A stretch of 64,000 nucleotides of DNA from Streptosporangiaceae bacterium (GCA_025934375.1 JAICYD010000003.1:1-64000); one strand, 5' to 3'. Shown: positions 53,156 to 61,832, numbered from the stretch's first letter. The notes: a model not told the origin generated them from the letters alone. Numbers and translations are program-made.

Positions 53156-53994
53156 GCCTGTTCCTTAGCTAGCGTGCGGATGATCGCGGCGGATTCCGCC
53201 GGATCGAGGGCCTGGCCTACCAGGTAAGTCCAGGCCAGGCTGAACCGGTCCACCTCGTCGGCCGCTTCCACGTACACATCGCCCATCAGTCCCTCCACGT
53301 AGGCGACGGGCGGGTCCTCGGGATCGGGGAACGCGAGCATCACGAAGTGCCCGTCCATGCCCGAATTCGCGCCGGACGTGAACGGGAGCACCTGGATGAT
53401 GACGTCCGGCCTGTCGGCGGCCTCGGCCAGTACGGTGAGCTGCCGGGCCATCACGACTGGCCCGCCGACCTGGCGTCGCAGTACCGCCTCGTCGAAGATC
53501 ACGTGGATCTCCGGCGACTCTGGCCTGCTGAACAGCGCGCCCTGCCGGGCGATGCGCGCGGCCACCCGCCGCTCGGCATCCTCAGCGGTGATCGCGGGAC
53601 GGCTCCGCCTGATCATCTCGCGGGCGTAGGCGGGCGTCTGGAAGATGCCGGGCACGACGTGCGCGTTGACCCGGATGCTGGACGCCTCGGACTCCATCGA
53701 AATGAAGCTCCCGGTGAAGATGTCGGTGTAAGCGGTCCACCAGCCCCGGCGGCGGGCATCGCGGCCGAGCTGTATCAGCGCCTCACGGCGCGGGGAGCGG
53801 ATCCCGTACAGGTCGAGCATGTCCGCCAGGTCGTCGGTACTGATCCTGGAGCGGCCGTTCTCCAGCCGGTACAGCTTGCTGACGCTCCAGCCCAGCTGTT
53901 TCGCGGCGGCCTCCATCGACAGGCCGCTGGCATGCCGCAGCCGCTCGACCTCACGGATCAGGCGCCGTCCCCAGACGGTCGGGCTGTAGTCCAC
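53152..53994 (-). CDS. XRE-family regulator with DUF5753 domain, DUF397 partner
   Basis: About 280 residues. HTH: LSMEAAAKQLGWSVSKLYRLE; DUF5753 features: HVVPGIFQTPAYAREMIRR, VIFDEAVLRRQVGGPVVMA, VIIQVLPFTSG. GTG at 53994 has GGGGGA three bases away; upstream residues in the open frame look non-coding. Forms a coupled pair with the DUF397 gene. A TAAC-N5-GTTA motif lies 77 bases upstream. Confidence 0.92.
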   Translation of the reverse strand: MDYSPTVWGRRLIREVERLRHASGLSMEAAAKQLGWSVSKLYRLENGRSRISTDDLADMLDLYGIRSPRREALIQLGRDARRRGWWTAYTDIFTGSFISMESEASSIRVNAHVVPGIFQTPAYAREMIRRSRPAITAEDAERRVAARIARQGALFSRPESPEIHVIFDEAVLRRQVGGPVVMARQLTVLAEAADRPDVIIQVLPFTSGANSGMDGHFVMLAFPDPEDPPVAYVEGLMGDVYVEAADEVDRFSLAWTYLVGQALDPAESAAIIRTLAKEQA

Positions 53995-54070
53995 GTATCC
54001 CCCGCATCTCGCCAGTCGGGTCTCCAGGACAGCGTGAAGGCTACAGGCCAACGCTGGCAACCCGCGTCAT

Positions 54071-54090
54071 TAACACTTCGTTATCAGCGG
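54071..54090. promoter_or_regulatory. copy 3 of shared 20-bp operator-like motif
   Basis: TAACACTTCGTTATCAGCGG keeps the TAAC-N5-GTTA arms and the ATCAGCGG tail of copy 2. It lies between the divergent XRE/DUF397 pair and the HATPase gene. Confidence 0.65.
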
Positions 54091-54268
54091 CCGGCCGCCA
54101 GGCATGCGCACCGTCATCGCCGACCCCTTCCAGAAGTGAACGCCGGTCAATCACGATGGCATTCACGCTGCCCAGCCGGAAAGCAGGCACAGCCGCCGGC
54201 AGCGCAACCCTGACACTCACGGCCGGCATCCCCTCGCCGGCCGGCCCCGGCGGAACGAGGACGGACAA

Positions 54269-54964
54269 ATGGCAGCCAGCGCGCAATACAGCCCCGCCCA
54301 CGCGCAGCCAGGGAGCCACGTCTCGCCGGCCGCGACCGGCCGGGCAGTCACGCCGGCCCCTGGAACCAGCCCGGGAGCGGCAGGCAGTCACCCGCTGCCC
54401 CCTCCGGCGCCGGGCGGCGGGCGCGGGGGCTGGTGGGAGCAGTCCTTTCCCGGGACCCGGGATCAGATCAGGCTCATGCGGGCGGCGCTCGGCCCGTTGC
54501 TGGGCGGCTGCCCGATGGCCGATGACGTCATCCTGCTCATGTACGAGCTGGGCGCCAACGCGGTCCGGCACAGCGGCAGCGGCAGTGACGGCGGCACCTT
54601 CACCGCCCGGCTTGTGGACCTGCCGGGCGAGTACGTGCTGGGCGTGATCGAGGACGGCGGCAGCGACTGGGACGGCAACCTCCCGCGCTCGGCCAGGGAC
54701 GCCTCCGGCCTGCACTTCCTCCTTGCCCTGGCGGCGGACTGCGGGGTCTACGGGGGACGGCGCAAGCGCGCCGTCTGGTTCCTGGTGCAGTATCCGCGCG
54801 CCGGCCGCGCGTTGCCGGCTGCCCAGCCAGATGCGCCGGGCGCCCTGCCAGCGCGGGCGCCCGGCGAGCAGGGGCCGCCGTTCCCCGTGCCGTTGCGAAG
54901 CCCGCGCGCCGCAGTCGATCCCGGGGTGATGGAACGGGTCCGCGTGGCCCTGGTGCGGCTGTGA
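54269..54964 (+). CDS. ATP-binding (HATPase_c) anti-sigma-type protein
   Basis: 231 residues. The N-terminal 50 are low-complexity Pro/Gly/Ala. The GHKL ATPase domain has an N-box (MYELGANAVRHSG) and a G1-box variant (VIEDGGSDW). The layout matches RsbW-like or regulatory ATPases in actinomycete conservon-like loci. The stop overlaps the following XRE gene (GTGA), indicating joint function. Confidence 0.82.
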   Translation: MAASAQYSPAHAQPGSHVSPAATGRAVTPAPGTSPGAAGSHPLPPPAPGGGRGGWWEQSFPGTRDQIRLMRAALGPLLGGCPMADDVILLMYELGANAVRHSGSGSDGGTFTARLVDLPGEYVLGVIEDGGSDWDGNLPRSARDASGLHFLLALAADCGVYGGRRKRAVWFLVQYPRAGRALPAAQPDAPGALPARAPGEQGPPFPVPLRSPRAAVDPGVMERVRVALVRL

Positions 54965-55809
54965 CCAGCGAACGGGCGCTGTCGCTGCGCCAGCGGCTGA
55001 TCGGGGCGACGCTGCGCCGCCACCGGGAAGACGCCGGCTGCGGCTTGCAGGACGCGGCCCGCACCCTGGGCTGCGACCGGTCCAAGATCTCCCGGATCGA
55101 GGCCGGGGAACGAGGCATCCGACTCGCCGAGCTGCGACAGCTCCTGTCGGAGTACGACGTGGACGAACCCGCGCGCGACACGCTGGAGGCCCTGGCCCAG
55201 GCGACCCGCTCCGGCTGGTGGCAGGAGTACCGGCAGATCCTGTCAGCCGGGTACATCGACTTGCTGATCACCGAGAGCGTCGCCACGCACATCACGATCT
55301 ACGCGCCGTTGCTGGTCCCGGAGCTGCTGCACACCGAGGACTACGCGAGAGCGGTCGCGCTGGCCAGCACCGGCGGCGATAAGGAGGTCGCGGACGCCGC
55401 AGTGGCGGCCACGATGGCCCGCCAGGAGGCCGTCCTGCGAGAGCGCGGCACGATGGTCACCGTCGTCCTCGGGGAGGCAGCCCTGCGGCAGGAGGCCGGC
55501 GGCGCTGACGTGCTGCGGGGCCAGCTGCGCCACCTCGCGAGGCTCGGGCGCGGCGGCTTCCCGGCAGTAATCCAGGTGCTGCCGTTCACGGCCGGGGCAG
55601 CCGGGGCGAACGGCGGATTCTCGGTGTTGCAGTTCGGCCCGGCGCTGCCACCCGGCCTGGTCGTCGTCGACGGCCCCGGCGATGGCGGGATCTACCTGGA
55701 TGCCCCGGAATCGGTCGCCGCCTACGCCGGGGCGTTCACCCGGCTCCAGCAGCTGGCGCTCAGCCCGCACGACTCGGCCCGGATGCTCCTGGAAGCCGCC
55801 CATGACTAG
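54961..55809 (+). CDS. XRE-family regulator with DUF5753 domain
   Basis: 282 residues. HTH: CGLQDAARTLGCDRSKISRIE; DUF5753: YAPLLVPELLHTEDYARAV, VVLGEAALRQEAGGADVL, VIQVLPFTAGA. GTG at 54961 is embedded in the HATPase stop. The HATPase-XRE coupling suggests a signalling pair. Confidence 0.93.
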   Translation: MTSERALSLRQRLIGATLRRHREDAGCGLQDAARTLGCDRSKISRIEAGERGIRLAELRQLLSEYDVDEPARDTLEALAQATRSGWWQEYRQILSAGYIDLLITESVATHITIYAPLLVPELLHTEDYARAVALASTGGDKEVADAAVAATMARQEAVLRERGTMVTVVLGEAALRQEAGGADVLRGQLRHLARLGRGGFPAVIQVLPFTAGAAGANGGFSVLQFGPALPPGLVVVDGPGDGGIYLDAPESVAAYAGAFTRLQQLALSPHDSARMLLEAAHD

Positions 55810-56971
55810 CCCGCCCGGCAAGGGCCGAGCCAAGAGCACCCCTGTAAGTGGTCACGCTCCCAGGCTCGTCATGGGCAGCGACCCGGGAGTCCCGGTCGTT
55901 ACCGTGACAGGGCCAGCGCAGGTGATAAGCCTGGTGCCGTGGCTGCTAGGCTTCCAGCCCGGCAACGCGGACCTGGTGGTCATCGGGACGGCGCCGCCCC
56001 GGGGCCGGGTCACGCTGACCTGGCGGTGGGACCTGCCCGGCCCGGCCGCCCAGGTCCTGGCCGCCCAGGCCCGGCGCGCCGTCGCGGCGCTGGCCGTCCA
56101 GGGCTGCACGAGGGTGGTGGCGGTCGGGTTCGGCCCCGGCCGGCTCGTCGCGCCCGCCATCGCCCTGATCCGGCAAGCCGTCACGGCGGCCGGGCTGGAG
56201 ATCGGGGACCTGCTGCGCGCCCACGGCGGCCGGTACTGGTCCTACCTGTGCACCAGCCCGAAATGCTGCCCGCCCGAGGGCACCCCCTACGACCCGGACA
56301 CTAGCGCGGTGACTGCCGCGTACCAGGCCGCCGGGGCACCGCCACCCCAGGCCAGCCGGGACGCCGTCGCGGCCACCATCGCCCCGGCGACCGGGGCGGA
56401 GGCCGCGTCGATGTGCCAGGCCATGGAGCGGGCCGCCCTGCGCGCCCGCCGCCTGGACCAGCGGGCGGCCCGGCACGGCCGCAAGGCCCGCCAGCCGCCG
56501 CTGGTCATCTCCGGCATCCGCGCGGTCACCGCGGCCGTCAAGGCCTACCGGGACGGCGTCGTCGTCACTGGCTACAACCAGCTCGCCTGGCTCACCGCGA
56601 CCCTGGGCACGCCCGAGGTCCGTGACGCCGCGTGGCTGCGGATGGACCCCGCCCACCGCGCCGCACACCAGCGGCTGTGGACGACCCTGACCCGGCTGGC
56701 GCCACCCGGACACGTGGCCGCCCCGGCGGCGCTGCTGGCGCTCACCGCCTGGCAAGACGGCAACGGCGCCCTCGCCAACCTGGCGCTGGACCGGGCACTG
56801 GCCGACAACCCGGCCGACAACGCGGCCCGGGTGCTCCGCACCGCCCTCGAATCCGGCGCGCCCCCGTCCCTGGCCGACCCGGCCGTCATGACCGGCCAGT
56901 CCAAGGCGCTCAAGGTCGCCGTCGGCCTCGGACCCCAGGCACGGCCAAGCCCGCGCCCAGCCCCGCGATGA
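55802..56971 (+). CDS. DUF4192 protein
   Basis: About 389 residues. The DUF4192 features are VISLVPWLLGFQPGNADLVV, LTWRWDLPGP, and the later LTALTAWQDGNGALANLALD-like helical end. Function is unknown; the family is widespread in actinobacteria and often lies near regulators. The ATG at 55802 overlaps the XRE stop by eight bases. Confidence 0.87.
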   Translation: MTSPPGKGRAKSTPVSGHAPRLVMGSDPGVPVVTVTGPAQVISLVPWLLGFQPGNADLVVIGTAPPRGRVTLTWRWDLPGPAAQVLAAQARRAVAALAVQGCTRVVAVGFGPGRLVAPAIALIRQAVTAAGLEIGDLLRAHGGRYWSYLCTSPKCCPPEGTPYDPDTSAVTAAYQAAGAPPPQASRDAVAATIAPATGAEAASMCQAMERAALRARRLDQRAARHGRKARQPPLVISGIRAVTAAVKAYRDGVVVTGYNQLAWLTATLGTPEVRDAAWLRMDPAHRAAHQRLWTTLTRLAPPGHVAAPAALLALTAWQDGNGALANLALDRALADNPADNAARVLRTALESGAPPSLADPAVMTGQSKALKVAVGLGPQARPSPRPAPR

Positions 56972-57204
56972 AACTCCTAACCACCCAGACAACCGTGAGG
57001 TCACCCGTGTCCCACCCCAGCCTTCCCGGCATCCAGGTTCCCGACTTCCAGCAGGTTCACCTGCAACGGCTCAAGCTCGCCGCCGACGTCATCCTCAGCG
57101 AGGCCCCCGACCTGCCTGCCTCGCTGGAGACCGAGCTGCTCCTGTACCGCGAGCGCATCGAGTGCGCCCTCCTGGAGCCCGTCCCGGCAGCCGCGGCCCC
57201 GTAG
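56968..57204 (+). CDS. small hypothetical protein
   Basis: 78 residues from ATG at 56968, which overlaps the DUF4192 stop (ATGA). GTG at 57007, with GAGG upstream, is the alternative start. The helical core reads FQQVHLQRLKLAADVILSEA and LETELLLYRERIECALLEP. No family recognised. It is probably the last gene of the HATPase-XRE-DUF4192 unit. Confidence 0.65.
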   Translation: MKLLTTQTTVRSPVSHPSLPGIQVPDFQQVHLQRLKLAADVILSEAPDLPASLETELLLYRERIECALLEPVPAAAAP

Positions 57205-57322
57205 CCCCACGCGGCCGGGACCGCGGGGATCTGCGGCATTCCCTGACCTCCCGGCCGCGTGGCCACCTGCGACCGCACCCACGGCAAGCCGACCATGAGC
57301 TGGCCAGGGTGCTGGCCGCGAG

Positions 57323-57357
57323 GGGCGGTGCCCTCTTTCCCCGGGAGGGCACCGCCC
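57323..57357. terminator. 13-bp stem hairpin, probable terminator
   Basis: GGGCGGTGCCCTC (57323-57335) pairs perfectly with GAGGGCACCGCCC (57345-57357) across a 9-base loop. It lies about 120 bases after the last gene of the regulatory block; no T-tract follows. Confidence 0.65.
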
Positions 57358-57630
57358 GCACTCCAGGCACGGGATCACCATGATGAGCCGCTGGCCTGGA
57401 GAAGACGGGACTCCGATTGGCACCTACGACCTGCTGAGCGCCGAATTGCGCGGCAACAACACGCGCAGTATTGACGGGGCAGTCGCGCGCAGAATGGGTG
57501 AACCTCGGCGTGGAAAGCGAGATCGTGCTCGGGCGAAACAGCGCTGGCCCCGTCCGCGGGGTCGTGGAATTGCGGGGCGCGGGGGCTCCTCCCATGCGCA
57601 GATCGCGCAGGCAGGCCTCGGGACCCTGTA

Positions 57631-57645
57631 GCGATCTATGATCGC
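57631..57645. promoter_or_regulatory. dyad upstream of glycosylase-nuclease cassette
   Basis: GCGATC (57631-57636), three bases, GATCGC (57640-57645). It is 70 bases before the GTG start of the glycosylase gene and could be an operator. Confidence 0.4.
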
Positions 57646-57714
57646 CCGCCTGGCTTCGTGGTCACATCTGAAGACAGCCAGGCTCGCCGGGGACTGGTCG
57701 TGAGATGATGGCCC

Positions 57715-58620
57715 GTGCCTTATCCGCATGACGAGCAAGCCCAGCAAGAAGCTGACGCACACAGGATCAGCGACAACAACGCGGGGCAACTTAAGGTCCT
57801 GTGCATGAAGAAGCTCAGAGAGCTGGGCGATGCTGGACTGCGCGGCCACAGCACCAAATTCCCGGTCACCGCGTGGCGCGACCTGCCCGGCTTGCCGGGC
57901 GACATCCTTAGCAGGGGCTGTATTTCGCGCGGCGACGTTCTCGACATCGGCGACCTTGTAATCGGGGGGAAGCTCTCGCCCGTGGTCCTGCTCGCCGCGA
58001 GCTTCGCGTGGGGAACGGGGACGACCGGTTACGGTCCCCAGCGCTATCGAGAAATCGTCGATGCTGCCGGGGCACGGCTGGAGCCGTCGCTGCGCCGGGC
58101 CCTTGACGCCGTCTACCAGGACCCGGGATCACCTGACCCGATCGCGGGGTACGCCCAGCTGTACGGCGGATGCCAGCATGACCAGCGCGCCCGGCCCGGC
58201 CAGGCGCCGTGGTGCCGACTGCACAGGCTCGGCCCGGCCTTCTTCACCAAATTCCTGTACTTCGCCGTCCCGGGTGCCCTGATCCTGGACAACCGGGTTG
58301 CCAACGCGGTCAGCCAACTCAGCAACCTCCCCCACCTGGTCACGGCTGACAGGCGGTCAGTTGCGTGGACACCCTACCGGTACGCGGTCTACCTCCACTG
58401 GATGCGGCAGACCGCAGCGACCGTCGGCGTCTGGCCAGGGATGCTGGAGCTCGCCCTTTTCCAGCCGCCGGCTGATTCCCTATCCGAGCAGGATGCTGAT
58501 GAGTTATACAGCGAGGAAACCGCCGACCGGGCAGGTCCGCAATCAGGAGGCATTCGCGCCACCGAGCTCGCCTCCAGCCTGCGGCCAGACAGAGAAATCA
58601 GGCAGGCCGATGTTCACTAG
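57715..58620 (+). CDS. OGG-fold (8-oxoguanine glycosylase-like) DNA glycosylase
   Basis: 301 residues. The segment RLGPAFFTKFLYFAVPGALI (171-190) followed by LDNRVANAV reads as the helix-hairpin-helix plus catalytic loop of HhH-GPD glycosylases. Lys179 sits where the OGG1 catalytic lysine is, and Asp192 where the conserved aspartate is. Upstream motif FAWGTGTTGYGPQRYREIV (98-116) also suits actinobacterial OGG-fold proteins. Such an enzyme would remove a base and possibly nick the backbone. GTG start at 57715. Its stop overlaps the GIY-YIG nuclease start by 11 bases, implying a two-gene unit. It is distinct from housekeeping MutY, Nth and OGG1 in overall sequence. Confidence 0.72.
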   Translation: MPYPHDEQAQQEADAHRISDNNAGQLKVLCMKKLRELGDAGLRGHSTKFPVTAWRDLPGLPGDILSRGCISRGDVLDIGDLVIGGKLSPVVLLAASFAWGTGTTGYGPQRYREIVDAAGARLEPSLRRALDAVYQDPGSPDPIAGYAQLYGGCQHDQRARPGQAPWCRLHRLGPAFFTKFLYFAVPGALILDNRVANAVSQLSNLPHLVTADRRSVAWTPYRYAVYLHWMRQTAATVGVWPGMLELALFQPPADSLSEQDADELYSEETADRAGPQSGGIRATELASSLRPDREIRQADVH

Positions 58621-59362
58621 CGCTGTCGCTGAGCAGATCGGCTGGTACGTCTACGCGCTGCGGAATCCGCTGGACAAGCGGATCTTCTACATCGGCAAGG
58701 GCAGGGGCAACCGGGTCTTCCAGCATGCCCTCGCGGCGGAGGCCTCCCAGGGTGTTGAAGAGGTGAGCCAGAAGCTGGAGCTCATCAAGGGGATCCACGC
58801 CAGGGGCGAACAGGTAGAAGCCTTCATCCTCCGGCATGGCATTCAGGGCGAGGAACTCGCCTACGAGATCGAGGCCGCAGCCATCGACCTGCTTGAGCTA
58901 CTCGACCCAGGGCTGGACAATGAGCTCTTCACGCTGGCGAACCTGGTCAAGGGCCATCATCACGCGACACGCGGACTGGCGAGCACTGGAGTGGCCGCCA
59001 GCCTGTACGAGGCGCCACCTGCCCCGGGGATCGACGTCCCGGCGGTGCTCATCAAGATCCCCGGTCTCTGGACGCCCGCGATGAGCGCACGCGATCTCTA
59101 CAATGCGACGCGGCACTGGTGGAGGGTTAGCGAACGATGCAGGCGAGCCAAGTATGCCTTCGCGATCAGCCACGGCGTCATACGCGAGGTGTATGCGGTC
59201 GAGTCCTGGCGTCCGTGGACCGCTGAGGAGGCAGACAAAGACGGGGTGCGCTGGGGATTCGACGGCCACGTGGCCCCGGAACTGGCGCACTACCGCCACA
59301 CTAGCGTCGCGCACCTGTACAAGCTGGGAGAAGCGAACCCGGTCCGCTACGAAAACTGCTGA
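58610..59362 (+). CDS. GIY-YIG (LEM-3-like) endonuclease
   Basis: 250 residues. The N-terminal GIY-YIG domain has the two tyrosine strands WYVYAL (12-17) and FYIGKG (26-31), the arginine-containing helix GNRVFQHA (33-40) and the glutamate helix LAYEIEAAAIDLLELL (about 83-98). The spacing resembles the LEM-3/Ankle1 branch. The C-terminal 130 residues (LWTPAMSARDLYNATRHWW, RAKYAFAISHGVIREVYAV) look like a small beta-rich domain seen in defence-related nucleases. ATG at 58610 overlaps the glycosylase stop. The pairing suggests the nuclease acts on abasic or nicked DNA made by the glycosylase. Confidence 0.82.
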   Translation: MFTSAVAEQIGWYVYALRNPLDKRIFYIGKGRGNRVFQHALAAEASQGVEEVSQKLELIKGIHARGEQVEAFILRHGIQGEELAYEIEAAAIDLLELLDPGLDNELFTLANLVKGHHHATRGLASTGVAASLYEAPPAPGIDVPAVLIKIPGLWTPAMSARDLYNATRHWWRVSERCRRAKYAFAISHGVIREVYAVESWRPWTAEEADKDGVRWGFDGHVAPELAHYRHTSVAHLYKLGEANPVRYENC

Positions 59363-59466
59363 CGAGGCATGCCCCTGACGGCGACATGCACCCTGCAATC
59401 ACCGGTTCGGCATCAGCCTTAGCCGATACGGAATCGACGCGCCCGGCAGCCTGTAGCGGGGTGCGG

Positions 59467-60735
59467 CTAGGCCGGCTGCCGCCATGTCACCTGGACCGTG
59501 GCCGGGTCGAACGCCCGCGCCCCCATCCCCGGGGACAGCAGCGTGATCGTCATCAGCGTCCTGATCACGGCGCGCTGGAGGGACAGGTCCATGTCCGCCC
59601 ACATCGCCCCCACGTCCTCGGCCGCGACCAGCGGGGCCAGCACGTTCTCCCGCGCCGCGTGCTCCACCTCGGCCTCGATCTCGCCCAGCCGCAGATTGGC
59701 GCGCTCGGTGGCGGCCAGCATCTGCGCGCGGGTGATCAGCCCCAGCGCCCGGTCGGCGGCCATCTCCTCCAGGGTCGCCCGGATCGCCGTGGACTCCTCC
59801 CGCAGCGCCCCCACATCCGGGCCGCCCTCCGGGAGCACGATCAGGTCAGCGGCGTCCTCCCGCGACATCCGGCCCTTGACGAGCATCTCGATGTAATCCT
59901 CGACCGGTGCGGCCTGGCGGGCGACGTGCCCGGCAGCCCAGTGGCGGTTGCGGGTGGGGGGCTGGCAGCGGTAGACCCGCTGCCCCCGGTGGTTCGGCAT
60001 CCCGCTGACCACGTTCCCGCACGGGCAGCGCGCCAGCCCGCCCAGCAAGGTCCGCACCCCCCGCGGCGGCTTGCGGGCGGGATCTTCCAAGATGGCATGG
60101 ACCGCCCGCCAGGTCTCCTCGTCCACCAGCGGCTCCCAGTCACCCGGGCCGACGATCTCGCCGTGGTAGGCCGACAGCCCGGCGATCCTGGGATTGAGCA
60201 AGATCGTGCGGATCGATTGCCGAGTCCAGCCGCGCCCGGACGTGGACTGCACCGGGCGGACCCCGATCGTGGTCCACCCCCGCATCACCGCAGACAAGGT
60301 ACCGCCGCCCAGCAGCACCGCGCACGCCTCGGCCACCGCCGGACCTTCAACCGGGTCCGGGGTCACGTGATCCTTGGCGTACCCGAACGGGCGCGGCGTC
60401 CCCAGCCGCCGCTTGCCGTTCACCGCCGCCGCCTCGTTGGCCAGCTTCTGCCGCTCGGACTTGCGCTCCTGCTCGGCCTTGGCCACCGCGATCAGGATCC
60501 GCGCCGCCAGCCGCCCCGAATCGGTGCCCAGGTCGATGATCCCGTCCGCCTCCGCGAACCGCACCCCGGCCTTGTCAAAGCGCGGGATGAGGTACTCCAG
60601 GTCCAGCGGCTCGCGGATGAACCGGTCCCACTTCCAGCAGAACACGACATCGACCGCGCCCGCGTCAACCAGCCGCAGCGCCTCCTCATACCCCGGCCGG
60701 TACTTCCCCGCCGCGGTCGGGTCCTTGCGGGTCAC
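59467..60735 (-). pseudogene. large serine recombinase body, catalytic N-terminus missing
   Basis: About 423 residues that begin inside the resolvase domain: KYRPGYEEALRLVDAGAVDV, WKWDRFIREPLDLEYLIPRF, then the alpha-E-like helix AKAEQERKSERQKLANEAAA. The recombinase domain (TRQSIRTILLNPRIAGL) and zinc ribbon (ARCPCGNVVSG, YRCQ) follow, then a coiled coil and a C-terminal tail. The first ~50 residues, including the nucleophilic serine, are absent and lie at 15325-15475. Joining them at the CCG shared by both breaks gives an in-frame RLSVNDIGVTRKDP. The open frame from GTG 60735 cannot give an active enzyme. Confidence 0.9.
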
Positions 60736-61832
60736 CCCGATGTCGTTGACGGGCCGCCCGCCCCGCCGTCGTTCCCGCCGTCGCGGTCGCCCGGGTCCTG
60801 CGGCGGGCGGGCGCTGGGCTGGGTACGGTCGCTGCCGTGCGGCCCGTGCGGCGCGGCGCGGGCGGGGATGCGGTCGCGGGGGTCGCGGCCCTGGGTGAGG
60901 TCGAGGTAGCAGGCCAGCTCCAGCGCGCGCAGGCTGCCCGGCACTCTCCTGGCCCGCAGCTCCCGGGCCAGGCTCGCGATGTGCGCCCTGGACGCCAGGA
61001 CCTCCTCGATGGGCAGCTCGCGGCCCGCCAGGGCGTAGTTCCCCGACCGCTCGCCGAAGACCTCCACCCGCGCGCTCATGCGGGTCGCGCGCTCCTTGCG
61101 GTCGCGCTCGGCACCGGGGTCTAGCCTGATCGCCAGCTTGCGGGCGCGGCGGCGCAGCGCGTCATACCGCAGCCCGGGCGCCTCCGGCGCCAGCTCCGCG
61201 TCCAGCTGGCGGGCCTGCTCGTCCCTCAGGTGGCCGGCGGCGTCGTGGACGACCTGGCAGCGGTGCGCGTCACCGCGCCCGGCGGCCAGCCGCGCGGCCA
61301 TCAGGGGCAGCCGGTCGCGCAGGGCCAGCGCCAGGTCCATCCGCTCCCGGGCCGCCAGGGGGCTGTCGGCCAGCTCGAAGGCCAGCTCATCAGCGGCGAA
61401 CTCCCCGGCCCGGCCGCTGAACCGCCACCGCCCGCCCTTATCGCGCTGCGGGACCGGGTCAGTCTCCCACCGGCGGCGGGCGAACTCCTGCGTCGCCTTC
61501 AGCTCCAGCCACTCCGCCCGGGCCCGCAGCCGCCGGGCCGCCGCCGCCACCCCGATGACGGCATCATCCGCCATCCCGGCCAGGCCCTCCGCGACTGCCT
61601 GCTCCACCCGCAGCTGCAACGGCACCCCTGCGGCCATCACCTCAGCAGAACCGCCGGGACCAAACCCGGCGTCCGGATCGGGCGCCGGCCGGCCCTCGGG
61701 CGCGTCCCACCAGGCGTCAGGTTCTTCGCCGGCTACCAGCGGCGCCCACGACTCCTCGCCAGGACCTGCGAAGTAGTCATCCGCCGCAGCGAGCGGAGAA
61801 GCAAAGCCTGAGGATGTGGAAGCCGACCACAT
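60732..61832 (-). pseudogene. N-terminal half of DUF222/13E12-type HNH protein
   Basis: About 360 residues with the DUF222 domain: an acidic leader, VAAAARRLRARAEWLELKAT, FAADELAFELADSPLAARER, CQVVHDAAGHL, ALRRRARKLAIRLDP, then LALELACYLDLTQGRDPRDRI-like end (RALELACYLDLTQGRD). It loses family sequence after a Gly/Asp-rich linker and stops in DNA belonging to the recombinase. Its middle is at 15476-16175 and its C-terminus at 15166-15303. DUF222/HNH genes are repetitive in actinobacteria and are known integration targets. Confidence 0.88.

Larger units (their letters stand above)
57205..57714. other. 510-base intergenic region
   Basis: No supported gene. It contains a strong hairpin (57323-57357), probably ending the upstream unit, and a 15-bp dyad at 57631-57645 before the glycosylase gene. 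A short plus-strand frame from 57380 has basic low-complexity content and I do not consider it real. Confidence 0.5.
15301..60749. mobile_element. about 45-kb serine-integrase genomic island, interior inverted
   Basis: The region is bounded by pieces of one DUF222/HNH gene and one serine recombinase gene arranged reciprocally. Restoring the orientation of about 15476-60749 rebuilds an in-frame recombinase of about 478 residues, reading away from the left boundary. It also places the middle of the HNH gene next to its N-terminal half, leaving the HNH gene interrupted once, between the codons for CNLGP and LCRHHH. That single interruption is the expected footprint of integration. Cargo includes a relaxase, DUF2637, BREX type 2, two other nuclease genes and a biosynthesis-like operon. 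Boundaries are accurate to a few bases at best. Confidence 0.72.

Noticed and set aside
54156..54647. Plus-strand frame upstream of and overlapping the HATPase gene
   Set aside because: Most of it is an out-of-frame reading of the HATPase gene, and the product becomes Arg/Pro-rich; only the first ~37 codons lie in free sequence and show no motif.
57424..57849. Minus-strand frame opposite the start of the glycosylase gene
   Set aside because: It overlaps the glycosylase on the opposite strand, has an arginine-rich end and no domain; the plus-strand gene is better supported.
59386..60909. Long plus-strand open frame opposite the recombinase
   Set aside because: It is a GC-driven antisense frame; the minus strand encodes recognisable recombinase domains and the plus-strand product is Arg/Pro/His-rich with no family features.
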